Source of the DNA: JADKAV01 sp963769435
GTDB taxonomy: Bacteria > Actinomycetota > Actinomycetes > S36-B12 > UBA10799
Direction: 5' to 3'
Assembly (NCBI GenBank): GCA_963769435.1
Contig: CAVYLN010000001.1
Span: forward strand, 744,001 to 808,000
DNA length: 64,000 nucleotides
Under the pieces are notes generated by a model that ran no database searches, was not told the origin of the DNA, and saw only the letters and a program-made list of their open reading frames with translations. The position numbers and the translations under genes were made by a program. Shown here piece by piece: positions 26,907-37,685 of the stretch; the stretch's first letter is position 1; each line of letters begins with the position of its first letter.

Positions 26907-28949
26907 GTGCCGTCAGCGAACCACGCACGCCCCTCGCTGCTGCGGCCCAGCATGTTCTCCATCACCTGGCAGGCCTGCACGTGGGTCGGCTGGGCGATCG
27001 TGGTCATCTCGGTCGTCCGGCTGACCCCGGACGCACTCAGGGACATGGGCGCACCACTGGCGATGATCATCGCGGTGGTGCTGTTCAGCGAGCTCCGGCC
27101 CATCGTGATGACACGGCTTGTGGGCAACCCGGTGTCGATCTCGCTGGCATTCGTCTTCTCAGTGATGTACCTGTGGGGGCTGTATCCGGCTGTGGTCCTC
27201 TACGCGGTCTCAGTGCTCCTCGCGGAGGCGCTGCAGCGGAAACCGCCGTGGAAGATGCTGTTCAACGTCGGCCAGTACACGTGCAGCCTGGCCGCGGCCT
27301 GGCTCGTGATGCTCATGGGCGGGGTGCAACCGTCACCGACGGCGCCACTCACCGAGTTCTCCGCATCGGACCTGTGGTGGATCGTCGGCTCGTGGATCGT
27401 CTACCACCTGGTCAATCTGGCCCTGGTCGCGGGTTTGGCCGCTGATGTCGAGAGCACCTGGTGGGAGGACTTCTCCGATGAGTTCTGGTTCTACACGGTC
27501 TCCACCCTGGCGGTGCTCGCGCTGTCTCCGCTGATCGCCATCGTGGCGATCGCCGGCACCTCCTCATGGGCACTGCTACCCCTGCTGCTGCTCCCGCTGC
27601 TCGCGGTCCAGAAGGCCGCCGAGATGTCGAGGCAACAGGAGCACCAGGCGCTGCACGACCCTCTGACCGGATTACCCAACAGACTCCTGCTCACCGACCG
27701 GATCGAGCAGGCGCTGGCCCGCTCCCGCCGCACGGACGGGGCAGTGGTGGTGATGTTCCTCGACATCGATCTCTTCAAGGTCGTCAACGACAGTCTCGGC
27801 CACCATGCCGGCGACGCTCTGCTCGTCGACCTGTCCGCCAGGCTCACCTCGGCCATGCGTGCCGGCGACACCCTGGCCCGCTTCGGCGGTGATGAGTTCG
27901 TGATCGTCTGCGAGGATGTGACCTCCGAGGAGGTCGGCCTGGTCGCCCAGCGCATCTCGAACGCCCTGCTCGAGCCCTTCCCCACCCAGGACCGCGCCGT
28001 GACGGTCAGCGCCAGCGTCGGCGTGGCGGTGGCCCACACCTCGTCCGACGCGGACACACTGCTGCGCGACGCCGACGTCGCGATGTATCAGGCCAAGGAA
28101 CGCGGACGAAACCAGGTCGTGATGTTCCACGAAGTCATGCACGAACGCGCCAACGACCGCCTGCAGGACTCGGTGGGACTGCGTCGCGCTCTGGACAACC
28201 ACGAGTTCGAATTGCACTACCAACCGATCCTCGACCTGCCGACCGGGGCGACGATCGGATTCGAGGCGCTGATCCGGTGGCGCGATCCCGAGCGTGGATT
28301 GGTGCAGCCGGACGTGTTCATCCCTGCTGCCGAGGAGACAGGGTTGATCGTGCCGATCGGCCACTGGGTGATCGACACCGCACTCGAACAACTCCGGGAC
28401 TGGCGCCTCTCCCTGCCTGGGCGGGAACCCTACGTCTCGGTGAACGTCTCGGCGCGGCAACTGACCACCCCCGGGCTCGTGGATCAGGTGGCTCTGTCGC
28501 TTCGCGAATCCGGCATTCCTGCATCGGCCCTGCACCTGGAGGTCACCGAGTCCACCGTCATGAGCGAGGTGGAGCCGTTCGCGGACACCCTGGTGGGGCT
28601 ACGCGGACTCGGCGTGCACATCGCCGTCGACGACTTCGGCACCGGATACTCCTCCCTGGCCTACCTGAAACGACTGCCGGTGACGGCATTGAAGATCGAC
28701 CGGTCCTTCGTCAGCGGTCTCGGGCGCAGCGACGACGCCTTCGACCGCCCGATCGTGGACGCGATCATCAAGATGGCGCGCTCTCTGAACCTCGACGTCA
28801 CCGCCGAAGGCGTGGAGGGTCTCGAGCAACTCGGCGTCCTACGCGACCTCGGGTGCACGGTCGCGCAGGGCTTCCTCTGGTCCCCGGCACTGCCCGCCGA
28901 TCAGGTCCTCGGGTGGATCACTGAGGCTGACCGCTCCGTCATCGGGTGA
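26907..28949 (+). CDS. Membrane-anchored GGDEF-EAL protein
   Basis: A 680-residue protein. Residues 1-235 hold about seven or eight membrane segments forming an integral sensor. Residues about 250-405 form GGDEF, with intact RFGGDEF and an upstream RAGD I-site. Residues about 425-670 form EAL, with FEALIRW and DDFGTGYSSLAYL. Both catalytic signatures are intact, so it may make and break cyclic di-GMP, or use one domain for regulation. GTG 26907 is chosen for GGGGAGG eight bases upstream. With the six-PAS cyclase, it is the second c-di-GMP gene in the window. Confidence 0.9.
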   Translation: MPSANHARPSLLRPSMFSITWQACTWVGWAIVVISVVRLTPDALRDMGAPLAMIIAVVLFSELRPIVMTRLVGNPVSISLAFVFSVMYLWGLYPAVVLYAVSVLLAEALQRKPPWKMLFNVGQYTCSLAAAWLVMLMGGVQPSPTAPLTEFSASDLWWIVGSWIVYHLVNLALVAGLAADVESTWWEDFSDEFWFYTVSTLAVLALSPLIAIVAIAGTSSWALLPLLLLPLLAVQKAAEMSRQQEHQALHDPLTGLPNRLLLTDRIEQALARSRRTDGAVVVMFLDIDLFKVVNDSLGHHAGDALLVDLSARLTSAMRAGDTLARFGGDEFVIVCEDVTSEEVGLVAQRISNALLEPFPTQDRAVTVSASVGVAVAHTSSDADTLLRDADVAMYQAKERGRNQVVMFHEVMHERANDRLQDSVGLRRALDNHEFELHYQPILDLPTGATIGFEALIRWRDPERGLVQPDVFIPAAEETGLIVPIGHWVIDTALEQLRDWRLSLPGREPYVSVNVSARQLTTPGLVDQVALSLRESGIPASALHLEVTESTVMSEVEPFADTLVGLRGLGVHIAVDDFGTGYSSLAYLKRLPVTALKIDRSFVSGLGRSDDAFDRPIVDAIIKMARSLNLDVTAEGVEGLEQLGVLRDLGCTVAQGFLWSPALPADQVLGWITEADRSVIG

Positions 28950-28993
28950 CAATGCAGTTCTTCAGGGCCCCGACCGCCACGCCTCGGATACCC

Positions 28994-31348
<2,355 letters not shown>

Positions 31349-31428
31349 GGTTTCTCACCGCATGGGCAGTGGCGGCGCTCTTCGTTCACCCCCGCAGAGT
31401 ACGCATAATCGCCAGGGTCAAGCCGCCT

Positions 31429-31478
31429 GGTGCCGGAGTCCGTCGGCCGCGTGCCGGCGACCTCCTTCCGATCCCCGC
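31429..31478 (+). repeat. Island-flanking direct repeat, left copy
   Basis: A 50-bp sequence beginning GGTGCCGG and ending in CCCCGC. It matches 37620-37669 in the same orientation at 44 of 50 positions, with no gaps. The two copies bracket the whole arsenic cluster. The inner 14-mer TCCGTCGGCCGC is identical. See the island finding for its meaning. Confidence 0.75.
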
Positions 31479-31488
31479 GGCCATCCAG

Positions 31489-31537
31489 CCAACAAGGAAG
31501 AAGACCCGGAAGCTTCCAGGGTCTTCGTCTCTGTTGG
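31489..31537. terminator. Long terminator-like hairpin at the left end of the island
   Basis: GAAGACCC (31500-31507) pairs with GGGTCTTC (31519-31526), and the flanks CAACA...TGTTG extend the stem with mismatches over 31489-31537. Read on the minus strand it lies downstream of arsA and would end the arsenic operon. Confidence 0.65.
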
Positions 31538-31645
31538 GGAGGGGACAGGGGAAGATCGTGGGGAATCACCTCTTCCCTCTAGTCCCTCAGGATTCGATTT
31601 CACCCAGCGTGCGTCGAATTTTCGCCCGGGGTCATCGCGCCACTT
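31538..31645. other. Structured intergenic stretch, no gene
   Basis: The space between the terminator and arsA has no supported gene. It holds two more inverted repeats: GGGAAGA/TCTTCCC (31549-31555 with 31571-31577) and ATTCGA/TCGAAT (31592-31597 with 31614-31619). A small RNA or an extended terminator region is possible; neither can be shown. Confidence 0.4.
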
Positions 31646-33430
31646 TCAGGGCTGGCCGGGTGCGGCACTGGCATGGGCATGGCCATCCGCGGCCAAAGCC
31701 GTCAAAGCGTGCACTCCGACGGGCTCGGTGGGGAGCATCGGAACGGCAGCCAGTCGGTTGGCCAGCCCGGTGATCCGTTGGTACTCCGCGAGTTCGTTGC
31801 GGGCGCGTTGTTGCAGAAGCACCGATTCGGGGTGGGCAGCGGCGATCGAGTTGTTCACGATCCACGCCCACGGGTGAATGTCGGCGCGCAGCAGATCGTC
31901 TTGGAGTTGTTCCGCTTCGGTCACCGGAGTCGGTTCGGGAGTGGTGACGATCAGTACCCGCGTCAGGTCGGGGTCTTGCAGCATCATCAGCGGGGTGTGG
32001 AAGGCGAGGTGGTCACCGGACTGCCGAACCATGTCGCGGTGGTACGCACCGGCCGTGTCGAGCAGCAGCAAGGTGTGTCCGGTGGGCGCGGTGTCGACGA
32101 TGACGAACCTTCGGCGGCCTTCCAGCACGACGCGGGAGAACTGCTGGAACACCGCGATTTCCTCGGTGCACGGCGACAGCAGGTCCTCGGCGAGATGTGC
32201 CCGGCCGTCGGCGTCCAGGTTCTTCCCTTTGGCCGCCATCACACGTTCCCGGTATTGGGCGGTGGCCCGTACAGGGTCGATCCGGGTGACTTGCAGATGG
32301 TCGACGGTGTCGGGCAGCACGTCGGTGAGGTGTGCGGCTGGGTCGGTTGTTGTCAGGTGCACGTCGCGGCCACGCTGGGCAAGGGTGACGGCGAGGGCTG
32401 CAGCGACGGTGGTCTTCCCTACGCCGCCTTTGCCCATACATAGGATCAGGCCGTGGCCTTGCTCTTCGAGGGTGTCGATGAGACGGCCGAGCGGCATCGC
32501 CGGTATCTCGCCGACGCTGGCCACGGCAGCGGTGGCTGTGTCGGGCTGCGCGTCAGTGAGCAGAGTGCGCAGAGCGGGAAGGCCGACGACGTTGTCGGGG
32601 CGCAGCGGGATGAGGTCACGTGGCAGATCACTGATAGGTGATTCGATCCCGGCGAGTGCGTCACGTTCACGCCGCTGGATTGCCTCGTCGAGTGTCGGGG
32701 CATTTGGGGTGTCCGGTAGTACCGCGTTCACGACGATGTTCGTTGCCAGGATGCCGATCTCGGCGAGTTCCTGGTAGGTGCGGGACAATTCCCGCAGCGC
32801 CGTGGGCTGAGCCCGGGTCACGAGAATCAGTCGCGTCTGTTGCGGGTCTTGCAGGGTGGCGACCGCTTGGGAGTACTGGGTTCGCCGCTGGTCAAGCCCG
32901 GCGAGCGGCCCGAGACACGACGCGTCACCTTTGCCGTCATTGAGGAACCCGGTCCAGGAGCCGGGCAGTTGCAGCAGCCTGATGGTGTGACCGGTCGGGG
33001 CGGTGTCGAAGATGATGTGGTCGTACTGCTGGTAGTCGGCGTCGTCGGTCAGCAGGGCCGTGAACTCGTTGAACGACGCGACCTCGGTGGTGCAGGACCC
33101 GGACAGTTGCTCGGTGATCGCAGCGATCTCCGCGGCGGGAAGCAGGTCGCGGACCGGATCGATGATGGTCCTCCGGTAGGCATCTGCGGCCTGCTCGGGG
33201 TCGATCTCCAACGCGTCCAGACCTGGCACGCCGGGGACCGCGGTGATGGTGTTTCCGATGGTCACACTGAAGACCTGCGCGATGTTGGATGCCGGGTCGG
33301 TGCTGACCAGCAGCACACGGGAGTCGGCGGCGGCCAGGGTCACAGCGGTGGCGCACGCGATGGACGTCTTGCCCACCCCGCCTTTGCCGGTGAAGAACAG
33401 GTAGCGGGGTGGGCTGGCCAGGAACTTCAT
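31646..33430 (-). CDS. arsA: ArsA tandem arsenite-pump ATPase
   Basis: A 594-residue cytosolic ATPase made of two homologous halves. P-loops are TGKGGVGKTS (A1) and MGKGGVGKTT (A2); the signal sequence DTAPTGHT occurs in both. The three cysteines that bind As(III)/Sb(III) in E. coli ArsA are conserved at 113 (SGSCTTEVASF), 172 (ASCLGPLAGL) and 421 (SPCTEEIAVF). It would energise arsenite efflux, here probably with ACR3. The ATG overlaps the stop of the methyltransferase-chaperone gene, and it is the last gene of the operon. Confidence 0.94.
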   Translation of the reverse strand: MKFLASPPRYLFFTGKGGVGKTSIACATAVTLAAADSRVLLVSTDPASNIAQVFSVTIGNTITAVPGVPGLDALEIDPEQAADAYRRTIIDPVRDLLPAAEIAAITEQLSGSCTTEVASFNEFTALLTDDADYQQYDHIIFDTAPTGHTIRLLQLPGSWTGFLNDGKGDASCLGPLAGLDQRRTQYSQAVATLQDPQQTRLILVTRAQPTALRELSRTYQELAEIGILATNIVVNAVLPDTPNAPTLDEAIQRRERDALAGIESPISDLPRDLIPLRPDNVVGLPALRTLLTDAQPDTATAAVASVGEIPAMPLGRLIDTLEEQGHGLILCMGKGGVGKTTVAAALAVTLAQRGRDVHLTTTDPAAHLTDVLPDTVDHLQVTRIDPVRATAQYRERVMAAKGKNLDADGRAHLAEDLLSPCTEEIAVFQQFSRVVLEGRRRFVIVDTAPTGHTLLLLDTAGAYHRDMVRQSGDHLAFHTPLMMLQDPDLTRVLIVTTPEPTPVTEAEQLQDDLLRADIHPWAWIVNNSIAAAHPESVLLQQRARNELAEYQRITGLANRLAAVPMLPTEPVGVHALTALAADGHAHASAAPGQP

Positions 33431-34674
33431 CAGCAGCAGCCGTCGCTTCCGCAGCACGACCCGCTGTCGGACTCGTTGAGCAACGTGAGCGGGCTGCTCG
33501 TTGTCGGTGCGGGGGTGATACCGGCGTAGCGTTCCAGATCGGCGCGGCTCGGGTACTCACCGGTCACCACGGTGACCCCGTTCACAGTCGTCAGCGGCAG
33601 ACCCGCGGACCCGGCGACTTGCAGGAACGCTTTGACCGTCGGGTCCGTGGCGAACGCCATCGGGTCGTTGGCCAGGTTGTGCCGGGCGATGTCCACCCCA
33701 CGGTCCTGCAGAGCGGTCAGGTCGGCGGTGAACTCGACCAGGGCCTGGTCGACGTCCGGCCCGCACACGCCGGTGTTGCAGCACAAGGCCGGTTCGTACA
33801 CCCGGATGACGGGCGAGGCGGATCGCGGCGAACCGCCGGGCTTCACGGCCCGGATCGCTGCGGATCGGATGACCCCGTCCAGGCTGGTGATCGCCGTGTT
33901 CACGTCCAGACCTTCGGGGACGTCGGCTTCGGGAAGGTCAGAGACCAGCCCGCTGAGCGCTGCCCGGTCGAAAATCTGCGTCGGGTCGACGGACACGCTG
34001 TCGAACCCGGCGCCGGTCAGACCCGCGACGCAGTCCGTTTCGGTGAGCGCACCGCTGATGCAACCGGTCCACAGGGCGGTGATCGTGGCGAGTTCGTCGG
34101 GCAGTGGTCGGCTCAGCACCACGTCGGAGACTGCCAGCCGACCGCCGGGCTTCAGCACGCGGAATGCTTCGGCGAACACCTGATTCTTGTCCCCGGACAG
34201 GTTGATCACACAGTTGGAGATGATCACGTCGACGGAGTTGTCGGGCAGCGGAATGTCCTCGATGTGACCTTTCAGGAACTCCACGTTCGTCACCCCGGCC
34301 TTGGCCTGGTTCTCCCGCGCCAAGGCGAGCATTTCGTCGGTCATGTCCAGCCCGTACGCTTTGCCGGTCGGGCCGACACGTTGCGCGGACAGCAGCACGT
34401 CGATCCCGCCGCCGGACCCGAGGTCGAGGACGGTTTCGCCGAGTTGCAGGTCAGCCAGGGCCGTCGGGTTGCCACAGCCCAGCGAGGCGATGATGGCCTC
34501 CTCCGGCAGCAGCGACTTCGCCGAGTCGTCGTACTGCGACCCGCCGAACACGTGCGAGTCGTCCAGCGGCGTCGAGCAGCACGACGCGGTCTGCGCGGCG
34601 GCGGCGTAGCGTTCCCGCACCGTCTCGCGTACCTGCTCCACTGATGTGTCGTTCATATCGAGTTGTCCTTTCAC
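33430..34674 (-). CDS. arsM: ArsM-ArsD fusion: arsenite methyltransferase and metallochaperone
   Basis: A 414-residue protein. Residues 1-285 are an SAM-dependent arsenite methyltransferase: motif I VLDLGSGGGIDVLLSA, plus cysteines at 67 (SLGCGNP), 155 (SNCVINLSGDK) and 205 (GCISGALTETD), matching the three substrate cysteines of ArsM. Residues about 288-388 are ArsD: PVIRVYEPALCCNTGVCG with the CC and C (298, 299, 304) that hold As(III), then AFLQVAGSAGLPLTTVNG. The tail ends in CCGSDGCC, like the second and third Cys pairs of ArsD. It could methylate arsenite and hand it to the adjacent ArsA. GTG 34674 overlaps the previous stop; ATG 34656 is an alternative. Confidence 0.93.
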   Translation of the reverse strand: MKGQLDMNDTSVEQVRETVRERYAAAAQTASCCSTPLDDSHVFGGSQYDDSAKSLLPEEAIIASLGCGNPTALADLQLGETVLDLGSGGGIDVLLSAQRVGPTGKAYGLDMTDEMLALARENQAKAGVTNVEFLKGHIEDIPLPDNSVDVIISNCVINLSGDKNQVFAEAFRVLKPGGRLAVSDVVLSRPLPDELATITALWTGCISGALTETDCVAGLTGAGFDSVSVDPTQIFDRAALSGLVSDLPEADVPEGLDVNTAITSLDGVIRSAAIRAVKPGGSPRSASPVIRVYEPALCCNTGVCGPDVDQALVEFTADLTALQDRGVDIARHNLANDPMAFATDPTVKAFLQVAGSAGLPLTTVNGVTVVTGEYPSRADLERYAGITPAPTTSSPLTLLNESDSGSCCGSDGCC

Positions 34675-35015
34675 AGCGATGCCGCCGCGATGGCAGCCAA
34701 GTGATGTTGTGCGTCCAGCGCGGCGGCGCAGCCGGTTCCGGCCGGTGTGATCGCCTGCCGGTACGTGTGGTCCACGAGGTCCCCGGCAGCGAACACTTCG
34801 GGCACTGAGGTGCAGGTCGAGTTGCCCTCCACCAGCACATAACCCTCGTCGTCCAGATCGACCTGACCTTTGGCGAGTTCGGAACGCGGGCGTGCACCAC
34901 CTGCGGTGACGGCACCTTCCAGGACGACGGGTTGCAGATCGGCGCGTGCAGCGTAGCTGCCAGCGGTGTATCCGGCGGGGCCACCTCCGACGATTTCTAC
35001 AGAGTTCACAGTCAC
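34671..35015 (-). CDS. Minimal thioredoxin reductase-like protein lacking the NADPH domain
   Basis: A 114-residue protein. Residues 1-40 are the N-terminal FAD-binding part of TrxB (VEIVGGGPAGYTAGSYAARA). Residues about 48-114 are its C-terminal FAD part (EVFAAGDLVDHTYRQAITPAGTGCAAALDA). The roughly 200 residues between, with the NADPH fold and the redox CxxC, are missing, yet the frame is kept and both ends overlap neighbouring ars genes. It may be a remnant, a flavin-binding domain, or a subunit working with another reductase. Without CxxC it cannot act as a classical thioredoxin reductase. Confidence 0.75.
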   Translation of the reverse strand: MTVNSVEIVGGGPAGYTAGSYAARADLQPVVLEGAVTAGGARPRSELAKGQVDLDDEGYVLVEGNSTCTSVPEVFAAGDLVDHTYRQAITPAGTGCAAALDAQHHLAAIAAASL

Positions 35016-35431
35016 GCTGTCACGTCCTGCGGGGCGATCTCAGCGATCAACGCTTCGATGCGTGAGCGAATCTCGTCACGGATAGGACGGACGGCATCCA
35101 CGCCTTGCCCGGCCGGGTCCTGCAATTTCCAGTCCTCGTACCGCTTGCCCGGGAAGATGGGGCAGGCGTCACCACATCCCATCGTGATAACCACGTCGGA
35201 TTCCTTCACCGCCTCGGCGGTGAGTACCTTCGGCACCTCCGCGGAGATGTCGATGCCTTCCTCGGCCAGCGCTTCGACGACAGCCGGGTTGACCGTGTCG
35301 GCGGGCGCGGAGCCAGCGGAGCGGACCTCGACTCGGTCCCCTGCGACGTGGGTGAGGTAGGCGGCGGCCATCTGTGAACGGCCTGCGTTGTGCACGCAGA
35401 CGAACAACACGGACGGTTTGGTGCTGGTCAT
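35012..35431 (-). CDS. arsC: Arsenate reductase, LMW protein phosphatase type
   Basis: A 139-residue protein. The oxyanion loop is CVHNAGRSQM (C-x5-R-S). Downstream cysteines are in TMGCGDACPIFPGKRYEDW, the region holding the redox pair of thioredoxin- or mycothiol-linked reductases. It should reduce arsenate to arsenite for ACR3, ArsM and ArsA. ATG 35431 gives MTSTKPSVLFVC; its start overlaps the ACR3 stop. Confidence 0.93.
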   Translation of the reverse strand: MTSTKPSVLFVCVHNAGRSQMAAAYLTHVAGDRVEVRSAGSAPADTVNPAVVEALAEEGIDISAEVPKVLTAEAVKESDVVITMGCGDACPIFPGKRYEDWKLQDPAGQGVDAVRPIRDEIRSRIEALIAEIAPQDVTA

Positions 35432-36519
35432 GCTTTCTCCATTTCGGAGGTAGTGGTTGTGAACAGACGTTTGCGAAGCCATAGGGATACGTAGACAAGT
35501 GCGACGAGGGCGGGGACTTCGATGAGCGGGCCAATCGTTCCGGCGAGGGCCTGCCCGCTGGTGACACCCCACACGCCGATGGACACGGCGATCGCCAACT
35601 CGAAGTTGTTGCCCGCGGCGGTGAACGCCATGGTTGCGGTCTTCGGGTAGTTCAGTCCGACAGCGCGGGAGGCAAAGAACGAGGTGAACCACATGATCGC
35701 GAAGTACACGAGCAATGGGATCGCGATGCGGACGACCACCAGCGGTTGGGAAGTGATCCGTTCACCTTGCAGAGCGAACATCACCACGATCGTGAACAGC
35801 AGTCCATACAACGCGATCGGGGAGATGCGGGGAATGAAGGTTTCGTTGTACCAGGTGTCTCCCTTGCGGGCGCTCCCGATGCGCCGGGTCAGGTACCCGG
35901 CGACCAGGGGGATTCCGAGGAAGATGAGGACACTCTTGGTGATCGACCAGGTCGAGAACTGGGCGTCGGCAGTCTCCCAGCCGAGCCAGCCGGGGAGGAT
36001 CTGCAGGTAGAACACCCCGAGTGCTGCGTAGGCAACGATCTGGAACAGCGAGTTGATGGCGACCAGCAGGGCGGCGGCTTCCCGGTCGCCGCAGGCGAGG
36101 TCGTTCCAGATCAGCACCATGGCGATGCACCGGGCGAGTCCCACGACGATCAAACCGGTTCGGAACTCCGGCTGGTCGGGCAGGAAGGTCCAGGCGAGGA
36201 AGAACATCAAGGCCGGGCCGATGATCCAGTTGAGCAGCAGCGACAGACCCAGGAGTTTGCGGTCGCCGGTGATGTGCCCGATCTCCTCGTACCGGACCTT
36301 CGCCAGGACCGGGTACATCATCGCGAGGAGTCCAATGGCGATGGGGATGCTAGTGCCTTCGATCTCCCCGGCTCCGAGCACGTCCTGAACTCCCGGCCAG
36401 AGGCGACCGAGGAGCAGCCCACCGAGCATGGCCGCCCCAATCCACAATGGCAGCCACCGGTCCAACAGCGACAGCCGTTGCATGACTGCGGCTTCCATCG
36501 GGTCTGTCTGCTGACTCAT
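35428..36519 (-). CDS. acr3: ACR3-family arsenite efflux permease
   Basis: A 363-residue membrane protein with about ten hydrophobic segments. The essential cysteine of ACR3 transporters is in ARCIAMVLIWNDLACGD, a family signature. Other ACR3 blocks are ALMFFLAWTFLPDQPEFRTG and TAAGNNFELAIAVSIGVWG. It exports As(III) and is the first gene of the minus-strand operon, reading from the two-operator promoter. Confidence 0.95.
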   Translation of the reverse strand: MSQQTDPMEAAVMQRLSLLDRWLPLWIGAAMLGGLLLGRLWPGVQDVLGAGEIEGTSIPIAIGLLAMMYPVLAKVRYEEIGHITGDRKLLGLSLLLNWIIGPALMFFLAWTFLPDQPEFRTGLIVVGLARCIAMVLIWNDLACGDREAAALLVAINSLFQIVAYAALGVFYLQILPGWLGWETADAQFSTWSITKSVLIFLGIPLVAGYLTRRIGSARKGDTWYNETFIPRISPIALYGLLFTIVVMFALQGERITSQPLVVVRIAIPLLVYFAIMWFTSFFASRAVGLNYPKTATMAFTAAGNNFELAIAVSIGVWGVTSGQALAGTIGPLIEVPALVALVYVSLWLRKRLFTTTTSEMEKA

Positions 36520-36533
36520 GCACCCTCATTCGC

Positions 36534-36549
36534 ATTGATGTTTGTCAAT
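36534..36549. promoter_or_regulatory. ArsR operator 1
   Basis: ATTGATGTTTGTCAAT, a perfect ATTGA-N6-TCAAT palindrome, lies between the divergent acr3 and arsR starts. It overlaps the likely -35 of arsR and the leader of acr3. Confidence 0.75.
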
Positions 36550-36571
36550 ACGGACCCTACTCCCCTATATT
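36542..36571 (+). promoter_or_regulatory. Promoter candidate for arsR
   Basis: TTGTCA (36542-36547) and TATATT (36566-36571) are separated by 18 bp. On the opposite strand TTGACT and TAGGGT (36583 down to 36554), also 18 bp apart, could serve acr3, so the two promoters interlock and both operators would block both. Confidence 0.55.
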
Positions 36572-36584
36572 GATGCGAGTCAAT
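36569..36584. promoter_or_regulatory. ArsR operator 2
   Basis: ATTGATGCGAGTCAAT, the same ATTGA-N6-TCAAT palindrome, lies 35 bp centre to centre from operator 1. It overlaps the likely -10 of arsR and the likely -35 of acr3. Identical half-sites strongly suggest one dimeric regulator, ArsR. Confidence 0.75.
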
Positions 36585-36609
36585 GTAATCGCTTGTGAGA
36601 GGGTCGATC

Positions 36610-36954
36610 ATGGTTAACTCCATCGGCGTCACCGACCCGTCGGTCAACGTGTCCGCCTGCTGCGCCACCGGCCTGTCCACCCCGATCGACCGGGCCGACG
36701 CTGAGAACCTCGCCAAAATCCTCAAAGCCGTCGCCGAACCCGCCCGACTGCAACTCCTCGCCCTGATCCGGTCCGCCGGTGAACGCTGCGCCTGCGACCT
36801 CACCGAACCCATCGGCCTGTCCCAGCCGACCGTCAGCCACCACCTCAAAGTCCTCACCGACGCCGGACTCCTCACGCGCGAACAACGCGGACAATGGGCG
36901 TGGTTCCGCGCCAACGAGGACCGCATCCGAGACCTCGCGCGACTGTTCACATGA
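36610..36954 (+). CDS. arsR: ArsR/SmtB-family arsenic-responsive repressor
   Basis: A 114-residue winged-helix repressor. The recognition helix is GLSQPTVSHHLKVLTDAGLL. Cysteines occur at 17-18 (VSACCATG) and 60/62 (GERCACDL), an arrangement like the Corynebacterium glutamicum ArsR, whose N-terminal Cys pair and a later Cys bind As(III). ATG 36610 is preferred; a GTG 15 bases earlier is possible. It is divergent from the efflux operon. Confidence 0.92.
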   Translation: MVNSIGVTDPSVNVSACCATGLSTPIDRADAENLAKILKAVAEPARLQLLALIRSAGERCACDLTEPIGLSQPTVSHHLKVLTDAGLLTREQRGQWAWFRANEDRIRDLARLFT

Positions 36955-37017
36955 CAAACGGTCACGCGCCCGTAGGCTAGCGCTCCGCCTTCCCCTGACC
37001 CCTGGCTTGAACGCCGT

Positions 37018-37203
37018 TCAAGGCAGTTCCAGACGAGGATTCTGGAGACACCCGAAGAAGCCCTCAATGTGCTCCCGTCGCGTGTAGTCCTCCTGCCACT
37101 TGGGTGATCCCCGATATCGAGGTTGCAGTGCTTTGACCCAGCGCTTCTTCGTCCGTTGCGATGCGCAGGCGAACACTGTCCGCCCTCGGATTGGAGCCAT
37201 CAA
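37018..37203 (-). pseudogene. Degenerate transposase-like remnant
   Basis: Readable piece of 61 residues ending in ALQPRYRGSPKWQEDYTRRE followed by HIEGFFGCLQNP. This is like the C-terminal block of an actinobacterial transposase-like family (tyrosine-arginine pair and E-G-F-F-G-x-L-x-N). No intact upstream domain can be read in any frame, and the piece stops early. A 7-bp palindrome, CTTGAAC-GCC-GTTCAAG (37006-37022), touches its end. It is probably a decayed mobile element inside the arsenic island. Confidence 0.5.
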
Positions 37204-37612
37204 CGGAGAAACACATCAACAGCAAAGGCTGGCGAACGCGACGACCATCTACTCGATGGCCGCTGCAATCAGTAACGCCCACAACCTCCGCACGTGGCAT
37301 GCGCAAACTGGCAAGGGCGACCGTGATGAGCCACTGCTCAACCGGACCACGCGTTCCACGGGTCAGGGAACTCTCCGCCGACGAAGCCACCGCCATCAAC
37401 ATCGAGCCGGCCGCCAAGCATGCCGAAGCAATTCACCTGGGCCGGACAGCAACGCCAAAGGGCGGACCGCGCGGCCTGACAGATCGCTGTCAACCCAAGA
37501 ACGCGCCCAATGAACCCGTAAATGCTCACGGCAGCAAAAGGTCGGATCAGGGATGCTGCCTCCAAGCTATTAACCTGTCGGCGACTATCCCCCCAAACCC
37601 CCCTAGTTCGTT
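37204..37612. other. Island stretch without supported genes
   Basis: Several open frames cross this 409-bp stretch, but none shows a domain, a ribosome binding site or a convincing start. It may be the decayed front of the transposase-like element. The 50-bp flanking repeat begins just to the right. Confidence 0.45.
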
Positions 37613-37629
37613 TTGTGGAGGTGCCGGGA
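37613..37629 (+). repeat. 17-bp duplicate of the tmRNA 3' end
   Basis: TTGTGGAGGTGCCGGGA at 37613-37629 is identical to 37730-37746, which is the acceptor/T-arm end of ssrA on the minus strand. Such a second copy is the usual trace of integration at a tmRNA or tRNA gene. It overlaps the start of the 50-bp repeat. Confidence 0.7.
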
Positions 37630-37669
37630 TCCGTCGGCCGCCTGCCGGCGCCCTCCTCCCGATTCCCGC
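37620..37669 (+). repeat. Island-flanking direct repeat, right copy
   Basis: Partner of 31429-31478 (44/50 identical, same orientation). It starts inside the 17-bp tmRNA-end duplicate and is followed 17 bp later by the ssrA terminator, just as the left copy is followed 11 bp later by a terminator hairpin. Confidence 0.75.
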
Positions 37670-37685
37670 CAAACGCCACAAAGAA

